10,808 bases of DNA from JAZDMK01 sp043800975 (GTDB lineage: Bacteria > Bacteroidota > Bacteroidia > Bacteroidales > JAHJDW01). Numbering within the stretch: position 1 is the stretch's first letter; every line of letters begins with the position of its first letter. The position numbers and the translations under genes are program-made. Shown here in pieces: positions 1 through 6,871 of the stretch. Location of the stretch: positions 1-10,808 of the forward strand of contig JAZDMK010000300.1 in the NCBI GenBank assembly GCA_043800975.1. The letters are read 5' to 3'. The notes below the pieces were generated by a model. It had not been told where the DNA came from and made no database searches. It was given only the letters and a program-made list of their open reading frames with translations.

Positions 1-987
1 CACCGTGTAGGTGGTCGTCGATCCGGGTGTTATCGTAATCGGGTTGCTCGTGCTGCCGGTGTTCCATAAGTAAGTCGTCCCGCCGTTGGCAGTCAGTGTA
101 GCCGTCTGGCCCGCGCAGATCGTGTCGGAATTCACGGTTACAAGCGGCAGGGAATTCACCGTGACCACAGAGGTCGCTGTTCCGGCACATCCGAGTATTG
201 TTCCCGTTACAGTATAAGTGGTATTGACAGCTGGTGTAACATTTATCGGATTGGAGGTTGACCCCGTGCTCCAGTTGTAATTGCTCGCACCATTGGCCGT
301 CAGCGTCGCCGTCTGGCCCGCGCAGATCGTCGGTGAGTTCACGGTTACTATCGGAAGCGGGCTAACGGTGACGATCGATTGTGCCGTATTGGTACAACCG
401 AGCGCTGAAGTCCCCGTGACTGTGTAAGTCGTGGTGACAGCTGGCGTGACGGAGATCGGATTGGATGTCGACCCTGTACTCCAGTTGTATGTGCTCGCAC
501 CATTGGCCGTCAAAGTTGCTGTACCGCCTGCACAGATCGTCGGAGAGTTTACCGTCACTGCCGGTAGCGGATTTACCGTGACGATCGATTGTGCCGTATT
601 TGTACAACCGAGCGCTGAAGTCCCCGTGACTGTGTAAGTCGTGGTGACAGCCGGGGTGACGGTGATCGGGTTGGATGTTGAACCGGTACTCCAGTTGTAT
701 GTACTGGCACCGCCGGCTGTTAAAGTTGCTGTGCCGCCTGCACAGATCGTCGGAGAGTTTGCCGTCACTGCCGGTAGCGGATTTACCGTGACGACTGCCG
801 TGGCTGTGCCAGAATTACCCCCCGCTGTGCCGGTAACAGTATATGTGGTTGTCGCTGCAGGGCTGACAACATATGGATTGGAGGTTGAGCCGGTATTCCA
901 TAAGTAAGTAGTTCCTCCCACAGAACTATTGGCCGTCAGTGTAGCCGATCCTCCGGCACAAATAGTTGGATTGTTAACGGTAATGAC
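1..987 (-). repeat. Tandem array of Ig-like coding units, about 210 bp each
   Basis: Reading on the minus strand, units begin near 987, 771, 561, 351 and 144, giving lengths of 216, 210, 210 and 207 bp and a fifth unit cut by the edge (72, 70, 70 and 69 residues). All keep the reading frame. The units at 771-562 and 561-352 differ at about 22 of 210 positions by my count and share a 50-bp identical block; the outer units are more diverged. This is a protein-domain repeat, not a CRISPR or satellite. Confidence 0.9.
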
Positions 988-1761
988 CGGTACTGGTGAA
1001 CATGCCTGAATGGAAACATCATCTACATAATAATATGTATTAAGAGTACCTCCGCCAACTACTGTAGTTGAAGTAGACGCATTATCAGAAAAATTTCCAA
1101 TTGTAAAATAAGCGTATGCAGACGTTGGTGTGAAGGTGTAAGAAACCAGTGTCCAATTTATCGTATCAGAGATAATGGTACTGTTCACAAGTTGGGGCAT
1201 CATTCCAGACTGACAAAAAGTAGCAACATCCCAATCTGATGTACTGAAATACACACCCAAATTATTACATCCCTTATTACTCCTGCCCGCAAGAACAACA
1301 TAAAACTCCACACAATACGTTGTGCCCGGCACAAGCGCACTTGTCAGATGCCCTTGCAAATGTTCCCGGTAATCTGTACATGAGGCGGACCCATAAACAT
1401 AAATACCGGCCATGCCGTTTCCCGTTCTGGGCGCATGTTGGCCAGTTCTAATAGAAGATGTTGAAAATGGATCACACCAGCAGGTATTTGCTAATGATGT
1501 ATTAAGGATATCACTGGTGCCATTTGTCGGATTGGTCCAATCATTAATAGCTGCATCAAACATGGCAGGACTGGTATAAAAGCTGCACTGCAAGCTTCCC
1601 GCGTTAACGTTCTCGAAGGATGGGTTGATAACGAGATTCTGAGCATCCGTTTGAAACACCATGATCGATAATAACAAACACAGGAAAACCATCCGGAAAG
1701 GAAGATGAGCACAAGAGTGATTCACTTCCGGTTTTTGACTGAAACTCGCTTTTGATTTCAT
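1..1761 (-). CDS. Secreted multi-domain protein with tandem Ig-like repeats (5' part; continues past the left edge)
   Basis: The frame opens with ATG at 1761-1759 and stays open for 587 codons to the window edge, so the C-terminus is not seen. Residues 1-41 look like a signal peptide: a long basic n-region, hydrophobic core at about 25-36 (VFLCLLLSIMVF) and a likely cut after TDAQ; M24 is an alternative start. Residues 42-256 begin NLVINPSFE and end YYYVDDVSIQ, the pattern of a carbohydrate-binding-like beta-sandwich common in Bacteroidota secreted proteins. From residue 259 follow Ig-like units of 69-72 residues (PTICAGGTATLTANG, YNWSTGSTSNPI, TTTYTVTGT), each with a conserved Cys in TICAG and most with a second in LGC. 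Known relatives are large surface or gliding-associated adhesins exported by the type IX system, often ending in a CHU_C-type sorting domain; that end lies outside the window. An adhesive or glycan-binding role is inferred. The repeat part is visibly richer in GC than the genes to its right. Confidence 0.88.
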   Translation of the reverse strand, partial: MKSKASFSQKPEVNHSCAHLPFRMVFLCLLLSIMVFQTDAQNLVINPSFENVNAGSLQCSFYTSPAMFDAAINDWTNPTNGTSDILNTSLANTCWCDPFSTSSIRTGQHAPRTGNGMAGIYVYGSASCTDYREHLQGHLTSALVPGTTYCVEFYVVLAGRSNKGCNNLGVYFSTSDWDVATFCQSGMMPQLVNSTIISDTINWTLVSYTFTPTSAYAYFTIGNFSDNASTSTTVVGGGTLNTYYYVDDVSIQACSPVPVITVNNPTICAGGSATLTANSSVGGTTYLWNTGSTSNPYVVSPAATTTYTVTGTAGGNSGTATAVVTVNPLPAVTANSPTICAGGTATLTAGGASTYNWSTGSTSNPITVTPAVTTTYTVTGTSALGCTNTAQSIVTVNPLPAVTVNSPTICAGGTATLTANGASTYNWSTGSTSNPISVTPAVTTTYTVTGTSALGCTNTAQSIVTVSPLPIVTVNSPTICAGQTATLTANGASNYNWSTGSTSNPINVTPAVNTTYTVTGTILGCAGTATSVVTVNSLPLVTVNSDTICAGQTATLTANGGTTYLWNTGSTSNPITITPGSTTTYTV

Positions 1762-1782
1762 AATTACTTCATGTTTAATAAA

Positions 1783-1813
1783 CAAACATAAAGTACGTCT
1801 GTCCAAAAACAAA
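1783..1813 (-). promoter_or_regulatory. Bacteroidota-type promoter for the Ig-repeat protein
   Basis: On the minus strand TTTG (1813-1810) is followed after 19 bp by TATGTTTG (1790-1783), a full match to the Bacteroidota housekeeping pattern TTTG-N17-23-TAnnTTTG. It lies about 20 bp upstream of the ATG at 1761 and supports that start over M24. Transcription would begin near 1776, giving a short leader. Confidence 0.6.
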
Positions 1814-1938
1814 GTATGCTTTATCAATTACCCTGATTTTATTATCAGGTGGCAGCTCTTTTTTATCGGATGATGTTTAAATAATTCTTGTGCTATTGAG
1901 GAGCTTAAGAATTCAGCACAGTAATGATATTCCCCGGC

Positions 1939-2682
1939 TTAATATCCCTCAAGAAATTTTAGAATAGTGTTTCGTAATTTTGATGAAATTGGAATATTGC
2001 TCCCGTCAGACATTACAAAATGCTCTTGCATTCTGTTGAATAATCTTATATGAAGAATATTTATTATGTGTGAATGATGAACACGAAGAAATCCCCTGCT
2101 TGTCAGATTTTCTTCGAAATCTCCCATGGTTTTACTAAGCAGGTGTTTTCTGTTATCCGTCAGATAGAAGCGTGTATAGTTGCGTTCGCTTTGACATCTG
2201 ATGATTTCGTGCAGATCTACATAATATACATTCTCTGCTGTTTTTAAACAGATTTTATTAAAATTGGAGGAGTGAACATTTTTGTTACCCGGTAAAGCAT
2301 TTACGTTCTCCTCGGTGGTTAATGTGGATAAGTATTTATTTACAGCTGCAATTACTTCATAAGGATCCAGCGGTTTAAGTATATAATCCAGCGCATTAAT
2401 TTTTATGGCTTTTATCGCATACTGCTCATACCCTGAAATAAAAACATACTTAAACTTAATTTCCGGAAAATGAGAAAGTAGATTAAATCCGGATCCGTCA
2501 GGAAGATTAATATCAATAAAAACGAGATCGGGAGAATGCTCATTAATCATGGTAATACTTTCTGAAACCGAAGACGCCTGGCCAACTATGTCTATATTGC
2601 TGCATCCTTCCGTCAGAATGGAAGATAAGGTTACACGTATGTTTTCTTCGTCATCAACAATAAGCACTTTAATCATTTTCAT
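1939..2682 (-). CDS. LytTR-family response regulator
   Basis: This 247-residue protein is a two-domain transcriptional regulator. Residues 4-120 form a receiver domain: acidic pocket D10-D11 (LIVDDEEN), phospho-acceptor D57 in VFIDINLPDG, switch serine S83 in FISG and conserved K103 in ILKPLDP. Residues about 141-246 are a LytTR DNA-binding domain, with the family blocks YYVDLHEIIRCQSERNYTRF, the GFLRVHHSHIIN segment and the final ISSKLR. It should be phosphorylated by the kinase encoded directly upstream and bind promoter DNA as a dimer. Its ATG (2682) lies inside the end of the kinase gene, a 14-bp overlap that suggests translational coupling; the Met at codon 3 (2676) is an alternative start with an 8-bp overlap. 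Length is normal for the family. Targets are unknown; the co-oriented secreted-protein gene 178 bp downstream is a candidate by position only. Confidence 0.95.
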   Translation of the reverse strand: MKMIKVLIVDDEENIRVTLSSILTEGCSNIDIVGQASSVSESITMINEHSPDLVFIDINLPDGSGFNLLSHFPEIKFKYVFISGYEQYAIKAIKINALDYILKPLDPYEVIAAVNKYLSTLTTEENVNALPGNKNVHSSNFNKICLKTAENVYYVDLHEIIRCQSERNYTRFYLTDNRKHLLSKTMGDFEENLTSRGFLRVHHSHIINILHIRLFNRMQEHFVMSDGSNIPISSKLRNTILKFLEGY

Positions 2683-4453
2683 CGGATTGCTTTTTAAACG
2701 GGATTTTTATGTATACTCTGGTTCCGCTGTTCGCTGAATCAATTTCAGAAAGATCTTCGAATACGATTTTGCATTCTTCAGATTTCCTGTTTCGATACGA
2801 CAATGTTAACCTGTCCTCAGATATCTGGGTGGAGTAACTAAAATGAATCTTATCAATTCTTTGCTCAAGGCATTTTTTGCGGCCAATTCCGTTATCAGTT
2901 ACTTCTACTTTAATAAGACAGTCAACCATTGTAACTTTGACGAATATGAGCCCACCGGCTTTTAGATGTGCGATTCCGTGCTCTATGGAGTTTTCAACCA
3001 GCGGTTGAATAAACATGGGTGGTATAAGAATCCTGTGCTGGTCAATGTTGCTGTCAACTTCAATTTTCCATTTGAACTTTTCCGGAAAACGAATTTCCTG
3101 CAGTTCCATATACTTTGCCAGCAGTTTCAACTCTTCAGCTACAGGAATAAACTCGGTGCGGGAATTCTTCAATATCAGTCGCATCAGGTCAGAAAAATCA
3201 GAAACATATTTCACGGCTTTCATTTTATCCCCTGTCATGATATAGCGCTGAATCGCACTCAGCATATTTGAAACAAAATGAGGATTCATCTGAAGCTGAA
3301 GCGCCTTCTGCTCTAGAAGAATTTTTTCATGCTTTCGTTTCCCGGAAATATACTTATTTACCAGGTACATAATTATGATCACCAGGAAAAGAACCACCAT
3401 GACGGCAATGGAGATGTATAAAGTGCGCTGTCCTCTAAGCTCAACAATTTGGTTTTCCTGCTGCAGACTCTTGAACTTTCTTTCCTTTGTTTCTCTCATC
3501 ATATTGATCAAGCTCTGACTCAACGTTGAAGCAGAACTGTAAAGAGAGTCCTTATAGTGATACAAATACTCTAGGAAGGGCAAACCCCGGCCCTTCATTT
3601 CAAAATGATGAAATATTTCATAATATCGCAGATATGCTTCTCTTTTAAAATATCCTCCATATGTATGATATGAAAATAGCATTGCCGTATCGCAGTATGC
3701 CAAGGCCTGATGAAAATTTCCAGTTCTCTGAAAAGTTTCTGACATGCATAAATAAGGAAAAATCAAAGAGTACATTTCTTCCGATGGAAGCATGTAACCT
3801 TTATTTATAAAAATGCTGTCAAAACAGATGTTCTTCTTCCTCAATGCTAGTTTAAAATTCCAAATGCTCTTTTCGAGATTTACCAGAGCATCCTTAAAAT
3901 TGCCCAGCAAAAGCTCCATTTGCCCAATTCGTGTATAAGCAATGCCAATATTCTTATAATGATTTAATTGCTTAGATAAACATATTGAAGAATTAATAAA
4001 TCGCCTGGCCTCGCTGAAATTTTTTCCGATAAAGTAGCAGATTCCCATGTTCAACAGTGCTGTTGACTGTGCCGTCTTTAATCCATATTTTAAAGCCAGG
4101 TAGTAATTGACTTCAAATATCCTTAAAGCTTTTTCATGTTCACCAAAATCGCCAAGAAGCCATCCGAGCCGGTTTAAAATACTCATGGTCTTTTCCAGGT
4201 TCAGCGTCCCTATCGTAGACTCAAGGCTTTTTGAATAATACTTAAATGTACTGTCCAGATCACGATAACCCAGATCCGCGTAATTATAAGTATAATAATC
4301 TGCGATCTGTAGCCATGCATCGACTCGGATATTCAATGAACCCGTATCGATAACCTTTAATAGACTATCCGTAAAATGATCTGCTTTTACATAATTAGAA
4401 TGTAGTGATAGGAGCAGCAACCCCAAAAGCCATTTTATTTTTTTTTGATTCAT
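2669..4453 (-). CDS. TPR-containing sensor histidine kinase, LytS/His_kinase type
   Basis: Membrane sensor kinase of about 594 residues. I chose ATG 4453; a TTG five codons earlier (4468) is possible, but the signal-like MNQKKIKWLLGLLLLSLHS then starts at the ATG. Residues about 45-290 are helical repeats of TPR type (for example SALLNMGICYFIGKNFSEAR-like and GNFHQALAYCDTAM motifs), expected in the periplasm. A single membrane span lies near 344-366 (LYISIAVMVVLFLVIIIMYLV), followed by a short basic coiled coil. The cytoplasmic His_kinase domain begins at QLQMNPHFVSN with phospho-accepting H392; the N-box is PPMFIQPLVENSIEHGI (N488) and the G-box is VTDNGIGRKK (D520). It partners with the LytTR regulator that overlaps its 3' end. 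The usual HFxFN after the histidine block reads HFVSN here, a deviation at a normally aromatic position. The signal sensed is unknown. Confidence 0.93.
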   Translation of the reverse strand: MNQKKIKWLLGLLLLSLHSNYVKADHFTDSLLKVIDTGSLNIRVDAWLQIADYYTYNYADLGYRDLDSTFKYYSKSLESTIGTLNLEKTMSILNRLGWLLGDFGEHEKALRIFEVNYYLALKYGLKTAQSTALLNMGICYFIGKNFSEARRFINSSICLSKQLNHYKNIGIAYTRIGQMELLLGNFKDALVNLEKSIWNFKLALRKKNICFDSIFINKGYMLPSEEMYSLIFPYLCMSETFQRTGNFHQALAYCDTAMLFSYHTYGGYFKREAYLRYYEIFHHFEMKGRGLPFLEYLYHYKDSLYSSASTLSQSLINMMRETKERKFKSLQQENQIVELRGQRTLYISIAVMVVLFLVIIIMYLVNKYISGKRKHEKILLEQKALQLQMNPHFVSNMLSAIQRYIMTGDKMKAVKYVSDFSDLMRLILKNSRTEFIPVAEELKLLAKYMELQEIRFPEKFKWKIEVDSNIDQHRILIPPMFIQPLVENSIEHGIAHLKAGGLIFVKVTMVDCLIKVEVTDNGIGRKKCLEQRIDKIHFSYSTQISEDRLTLSYRNRKSEECKIVFEDLSEIDSANSGTRVYIKIPFKKQSDEND

Positions 4454-4515
4454 CAGCTCATTTAACAAGATCAGCCCCCTTTTGCTATTCTACTAACAAC
4501 GCTGTTTCTTTTCAA

Positions 4516-4555
4516 AGCTCATAGATATCCGTTTCATTTCGGATTTATTTGAGCT
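4516..4555. promoter_or_regulatory. 40-bp imperfect dyad in the leader of the kinase operon
   Basis: The arms AGCTCA (4516-4521) and ATCCG (4527-4531) pair with CGGAT (4540-4544) and TGAGCT (4550-4555) around the loop TTTCATTT. By my count 13 of 16 opposed positions can pair, and both stems share the same centre. Neither strand has a T-run after it, so it is not a typical terminator. It lies between the predicted promoter (4657-4687) and the kinase ATG, so it could be an operator or a leader-RNA hairpin; the role is inferred. Confidence 0.45.
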
Positions 4556-4656
4556 ATTATTGATATAAAAATACATCGTACTCGTTCAACAGGTCGTATG
4601 GGTTTTATTAAAGATTCCCGTTTGAGTCAACATATCGTCATGATGTATGGAGATAA

Positions 4657-4687
4657 CAAAGATAATTTATTAGCTGTGTTTTTCCAA
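4657..4687 (-). promoter_or_regulatory. Bacteroidota-type promoter for the kinase-regulator operon
   Basis: On the minus strand TTG (4687-4685) is followed after 20 bp by TATCTTTG (4664-4657), a full TAnnTTTG match. The TTG is a Leu codon near the end of the surface protein-IstB fusion, and the -7 box lies just past its stop codon. A transcript from here would have a leader of about 200 bases before the kinase ATG, including the 4516-4555 dyad. No better promoter match is seen closer to the kinase. Confidence 0.5.
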
Positions 4688-5072
4688 GTTTTTCATTCTA
4701 TTTCTTCCTTTCCTGAGTGATTCTCCACATAGTTCAATGCGATGAGCATCATGTACAATGCGGTCGAAAACAGCATCTGCGATTGTTTTTTCACCAATGA
4801 TTTCGTACCAAAGATGAACCGGAACCTGTGATGTAATGATTACAGAACCCTTGCCATGCCTGTCTTCTATGATTTCCATGAGTGACGATCTGTTTTGATT
4901 GTCGAGCAGTTGTATACCGAAGTCATCGATGATCAGAAGATCCTGTCGCGCGATACGAGCGATCTCTTTGATGTATGAACCATCGGCCCCGGCCATCTTT
5001 AGTTTGGCAAACAGCTTGGTTGCATTTGCATAGATGACCTTGTATCCCTGTGAGCAAGCTTGATGACCAAGG
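4670..5072 (-). mobile_element. istB: IS21-family remnant: 3' part of istB
   Basis: About 132 codons of the IS21-family transposition helper remain, with Walker B and sensor-1 but no Walker A. No istA lies upstream, where it would be expected in an istA-istB operon. I could not identify a terminal inverted repeat with confidence in the 200 bases after the stop, although the motif TGTTGA occurs twice there on the minus strand (near 4633 and 4592). The element cannot move on its own. Confidence 0.8.
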
Positions 5073-5893
5073 GCATAGCTATAGCTGAATGTCGCAGAGG
5101 TAACATCAACCCATTTCAATAATTTAGCTCCATTTGCACCCGTCTCAGTGCTATCCCCAACACGGATGGAATAGCTTCCACCCGGATTCACTCTGGGAAA
5201 TCCTCCCAACGGGTCGTTTCCACCACTCATGAGTTTAAACTGATTTCCTGAAAGGCTACTCAGAAATACATTGTTTACAAGATGAACATACCCTGCTGTA
5301 GCGTCATTTTCTGTCTTACCAACAAATCCACTCCATCCGCTAAGGGAACCACCTTCAACATCGGTATTTGTGCATGTATTGGATGTCCCAACAACATTCA
5401 TAATCTGAATGCCATACGTGCAGTTTCCAGCAATAGCGTGCGCTGAACCTTTACCGTCAACCATAATGTAATATGTACTGCCGGCAATAAGATTGGCAAC
5501 GCAACTTAATTGGCTAATACCCGCGCCAATATCATCATAGGATGATGCAATACATGTCCCTCCTGCATCAGGACATCCCAAAAATACCGATATGGAAAAG
5601 TTTTTCCCAGAACCACTTTGCGTAAGCTGTATGCTTATCTTTCCTGTTGTAGCAGGGGTATAGGTGTATATCGCATCCGGCGAGTTATAATTGGCCGGAT
5701 CCATATAATTGCAAACAGCAGTATTTCCCGAGGTACAATCATTTCCCTTTCCCCAGATGGTCTGCGTACCTGGTGCTGCAATAATAGGAAGAGTAATAGG
5801 CGCAGCAGCAGCGGTAGCACAAGTGCCGCCTTGACTGAAGGATCTATAAGTTGACATCATACATGTCAACAAAATTAGAAATGTAACTTTCAA
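4670..5893 (-). CDS. Chimeric ORF: secreted protein N-terminus fused to C-terminal half of IS21 helper ATPase IstB
   Basis: A 407-codon uninterrupted frame with two unrelated halves. Residues 1-21 are a signal peptide (hydrophobic FLILLTCMM, likely cut near SFSQ). Residues about 22-169 resemble a PPC-like secreted beta-domain (IYTYTPATTGKISIQL, STYYIMVDG); residues 170-270 are a surface-protein beta-domain (NTDVEGGSLSGWSGF, GGSYSIRVGD, ATFSYSYA) of the kind found in Bacteroidota type IX cargo. From about residue 274 the protein becomes IstB: ALGHQACSQGYKV, Walker B LLIIDDFG (319-326), sensor-1 VIITSQVPVHLWYE (351-364), then the family's C-terminal DRIVHDAHRIEL and GESLRK. The first ~100-115 residues of IstB, including the Walker A P-loop, are absent, so no ATPase activity is expected. 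The export signal is kept but the surface protein has lost its C-terminus and any sorting domain. The product is probably non-functional. It could be a genuine deletion fusion or an assembly misjoin. Confidence 0.85.
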   Translation of the reverse strand: MKVTFLILLTCMMSTYRSFSQGGTCATAAAAPITLPIIAAPGTQTIWGKGNDCTSGNTAVCNYMDPANYNSPDAIYTYTPATTGKISIQLTQSGSGKNFSISVFLGCPDAGGTCIASSYDDIGAGISQLSCVANLIAGSTYYIMVDGKGSAHAIAGNCTYGIQIMNVVGTSNTCTNTDVEGGSLSGWSGFVGKTENDATAGYVHLVNNVFLSSLSGNQFKLMSGGNDPLGGFPRVNPGGSYSIRVGDSTETGANGAKLLKWVDVTSATFSYSYALGHQACSQGYKVIYANATKLFAKLKMAGADGSYIKEIARIARQDLLIIDDFGIQLLDNQNRSSLMEIIEDRHGKGSVIITSQVPVHLWYEIIGEKTIADAVFDRIVHDAHRIELCGESLRKGRNRMKNLEKHS

Positions 5894-5990
5894 AATATCA
5901 CTCTTAATTTCAACCCGTTTTTTAAAAAGCTACTATAAAAACGAAGAATCTTATGGATGTATTTCATAGGAATGGGACTTTTATTTTATT

Positions 5991-6020
5991 CAAAAATAGT
6001 ATCGATACTTTGTTTTTCAA
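5991..6020 (-). promoter_or_regulatory. Bacteroidota-type promoter for the fusion gene
   Basis: On the minus strand TTG (6020-6018) is followed after 19 bp by TATTTTTG (5998-5991), matching TAnnTTTG. It lies about 100 bp upstream of the ATG at 5893 and is probably the original promoter of the secreted-protein gene, so the chimera may still be transcribed. The surrounding DNA is very AT-rich, so chance matches are more likely than usual. Confidence 0.45.
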
Positions 6021-6200
6021 TTTCGAATCTTTCCCAGTAATGAATGTTTTTTTCAAATGCATTCGTTTTTTTATCAATCGTTGAAATTGGATACGAGAAA
6101 AAACTAATTTACTAGTTGTGTAATGCAGAATAATTAACCTGCTCCTATATCATATGAGACAGAAAACACTTTACTTATAGGAAGCTATAGAAAACCCCTC

Positions 6201-6368
6201 ATGAATAACTTGAGAAGACATACCCTGATTGATATTTTTTTTACTTTCTTCTGGCTGTACTTCAGGAGATCACGCGTGGCAGATGTAAACAATCGTACTG
6301 TGCTTCACTCCAAAGCCAATGCAGCTTTTGAAAAGCATGCTGCGAGTTTTCCGGATATCCTGAATTAA
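6201..6368 (+). CDS. Possible small ORF of 55 codons, unrecognised
   Basis: ATG at 6201 opens a 55-codon frame ending in TAA at 6366-6368. The predicted peptide starts MNNLRRHTL, has an aromatic hydrophobic stretch (IDIFFTFFWLYF, about residues 10-21) that could be a short membrane helix, then a basic and polar tail ending ASFPDILN. I recognise no family, and there is no clear ribosome-binding site or TAnnTTTG box just upstream. It could be a decayed fragment of a longer gene or a chance frame; codon use is more gene-like in its second half than in the flanks. Confidence 0.2.
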   Translation: MNNLRRHTLIDIFFTFFWLYFRRSRVADVNNRTVLHSKANAAFEKHAASFPDILN

Positions 6369-6411
6369 CTTTCATCTGTTGAAAATCATCAAACTACAGA
6401 AAAATCGCATT

Positions 6412-6437
6412 AAAAAAAGTGTGGGCATTCCCGCACT
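6412..6437 (-). terminator. Rho-independent terminator downstream of tRNA-Arg
   Basis: On the minus strand the arms AGTGCGGG (6437-6430) and CCCACACT (6425-6418) form an 8-bp stem with one G-T pair and a 4-base loop, followed at once by seven T (6418-6412). It is oriented to stop transcripts coming from the tRNA gene about 120 bp upstream. Confidence 0.75.
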
Positions 6438-6559
6438 CAACCCAGAAGCTTGCTGCGAGTTCTCTATCACAACAGAAAATAATTAATTGGTGAGTACCTG
6501 CACATTAGAAATCATAAAATGGGGCGAGTACTCTTACTTTCACTCTCACTCTGAATAAG

Positions 6560-6631
6560 TAGCCCCACTAGGAATCGAACCTAGATCCTGAGTTCCGGAA
6601 ACTCATATTCTATCCGTTGAACTATGGAGCC
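6560..6631 (-). tRNA. tRNA-Arg (anticodon CCG)
   Basis: The 72-base sequence folds into a full cloverleaf: acceptor GGCTCCA/TGGGGCT (with G1-T72 and T4-G69 wobble pairs), D-arm GTTC/GAAT with loop AACGGATA, anticodon stem TGAGT/ACTCA with loop TTCCGGA (anticodon CCG at 6598-6596, reading CGG codons), a 4-base variable loop, and T-arm CTAGG/CCTAG with loop TTCGATT. The discriminator base is A and the CCA end is not encoded, so it is added after transcription. A promoter match lies upstream and a terminator downstream, so it appears to be a single-gene transcript. Confidence 0.95.
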
Positions 6632-6649
6632 GTTTCGCCGCGGCAAATG

Positions 6650-6657
6650 CAAAGGTA
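6650..6657 (-). promoter_or_regulatory. -7 box of the tRNA-Arg promoter
   Basis: TACCTTTG on the minus strand matches TAnnTTTG and lies 18 bases upstream of the first tRNA base. The -33 region, about 20 bp further up, is T-rich but lacks a clean TTTG. Confidence 0.55.
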
Positions 6658-6871
6658 TGTAAAAAAGGAGTAATAGAAAATACACTTTTACATTGATTAC
6701 AGTAGCCCCGCCCTGAAACAATGGGAAGAAAAGCAGAAAAAGTTAGTGGAACTATTACCGTTTATATTCAAATTTATACAGATGAGACCACTTTCATTAA
6801 CTCGTCACCCGGAACCTTTTCTCCTCCCGGGGCATTAACTAATAAAAAGCCCAATTGATCTTTTTCATTTT
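6658..6871. other. Intergenic region between divergent tRNA-Arg and ABC exporter genes
   Basis: It contains the tRNA promoter region on the minus strand and should contain the exporter promoter on the plus strand, but I find no clean TAnnTTTG box facing right. The only plus-strand open frame starts at 6721 (45 codons), with no recognisable leader or family. Confidence 0.5.

Larger units (their letters stand above)
5894..6411. other. AT-rich intergenic region with no recognised gene
   Basis: Apart from the promoter match at 5991-6020 and one short open frame at 6201-6368, I see no gene, RNA or repeat here. Both flanking genes (fusion gene and tRNA) are on the minus strand. Confidence 0.6.

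Noticed and set aside
431..907. Plus-strand frames rich in Val/Pro across the repeat region
   Set aside because: They are antisense shadows of the Ig-repeat gene; the minus frame has a signal peptide, conserved domain motifs and a promoter.
1..987. Regular ~210-bp repeats as a possible CRISPR or satellite array
   Set aside because: The repeats keep one open frame, encode Ig-like domains and are far too long for CRISPR units.
1832..1849. Inverted repeat CCTGAT/ATCAGG after the response regulator as a terminator
   Set aside because: Only six base pairs and no T-run follows on the minus strand, so I did not list it.
4560..4660. TGTTGA motifs after the istB remnant as the IS21 right end
   Set aside because: They suggest transposase-binding repeats, but the matching left end is absent, so the boundary cannot be placed.
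6558..6709. 9-bp direct repeat AGTAGCCCC at the tRNA 3' end and at 6701 as an attachment site pair
   Set aside because: Too short, only ~140 bp apart, and no integrase gene is present.
6721..6858. 45-codon frame just upstream of the peptide exporter as its precursor peptide
   Set aside because: It has no double-glycine leader, no Cys and no ribosome-binding site; nothing supports it beyond position.
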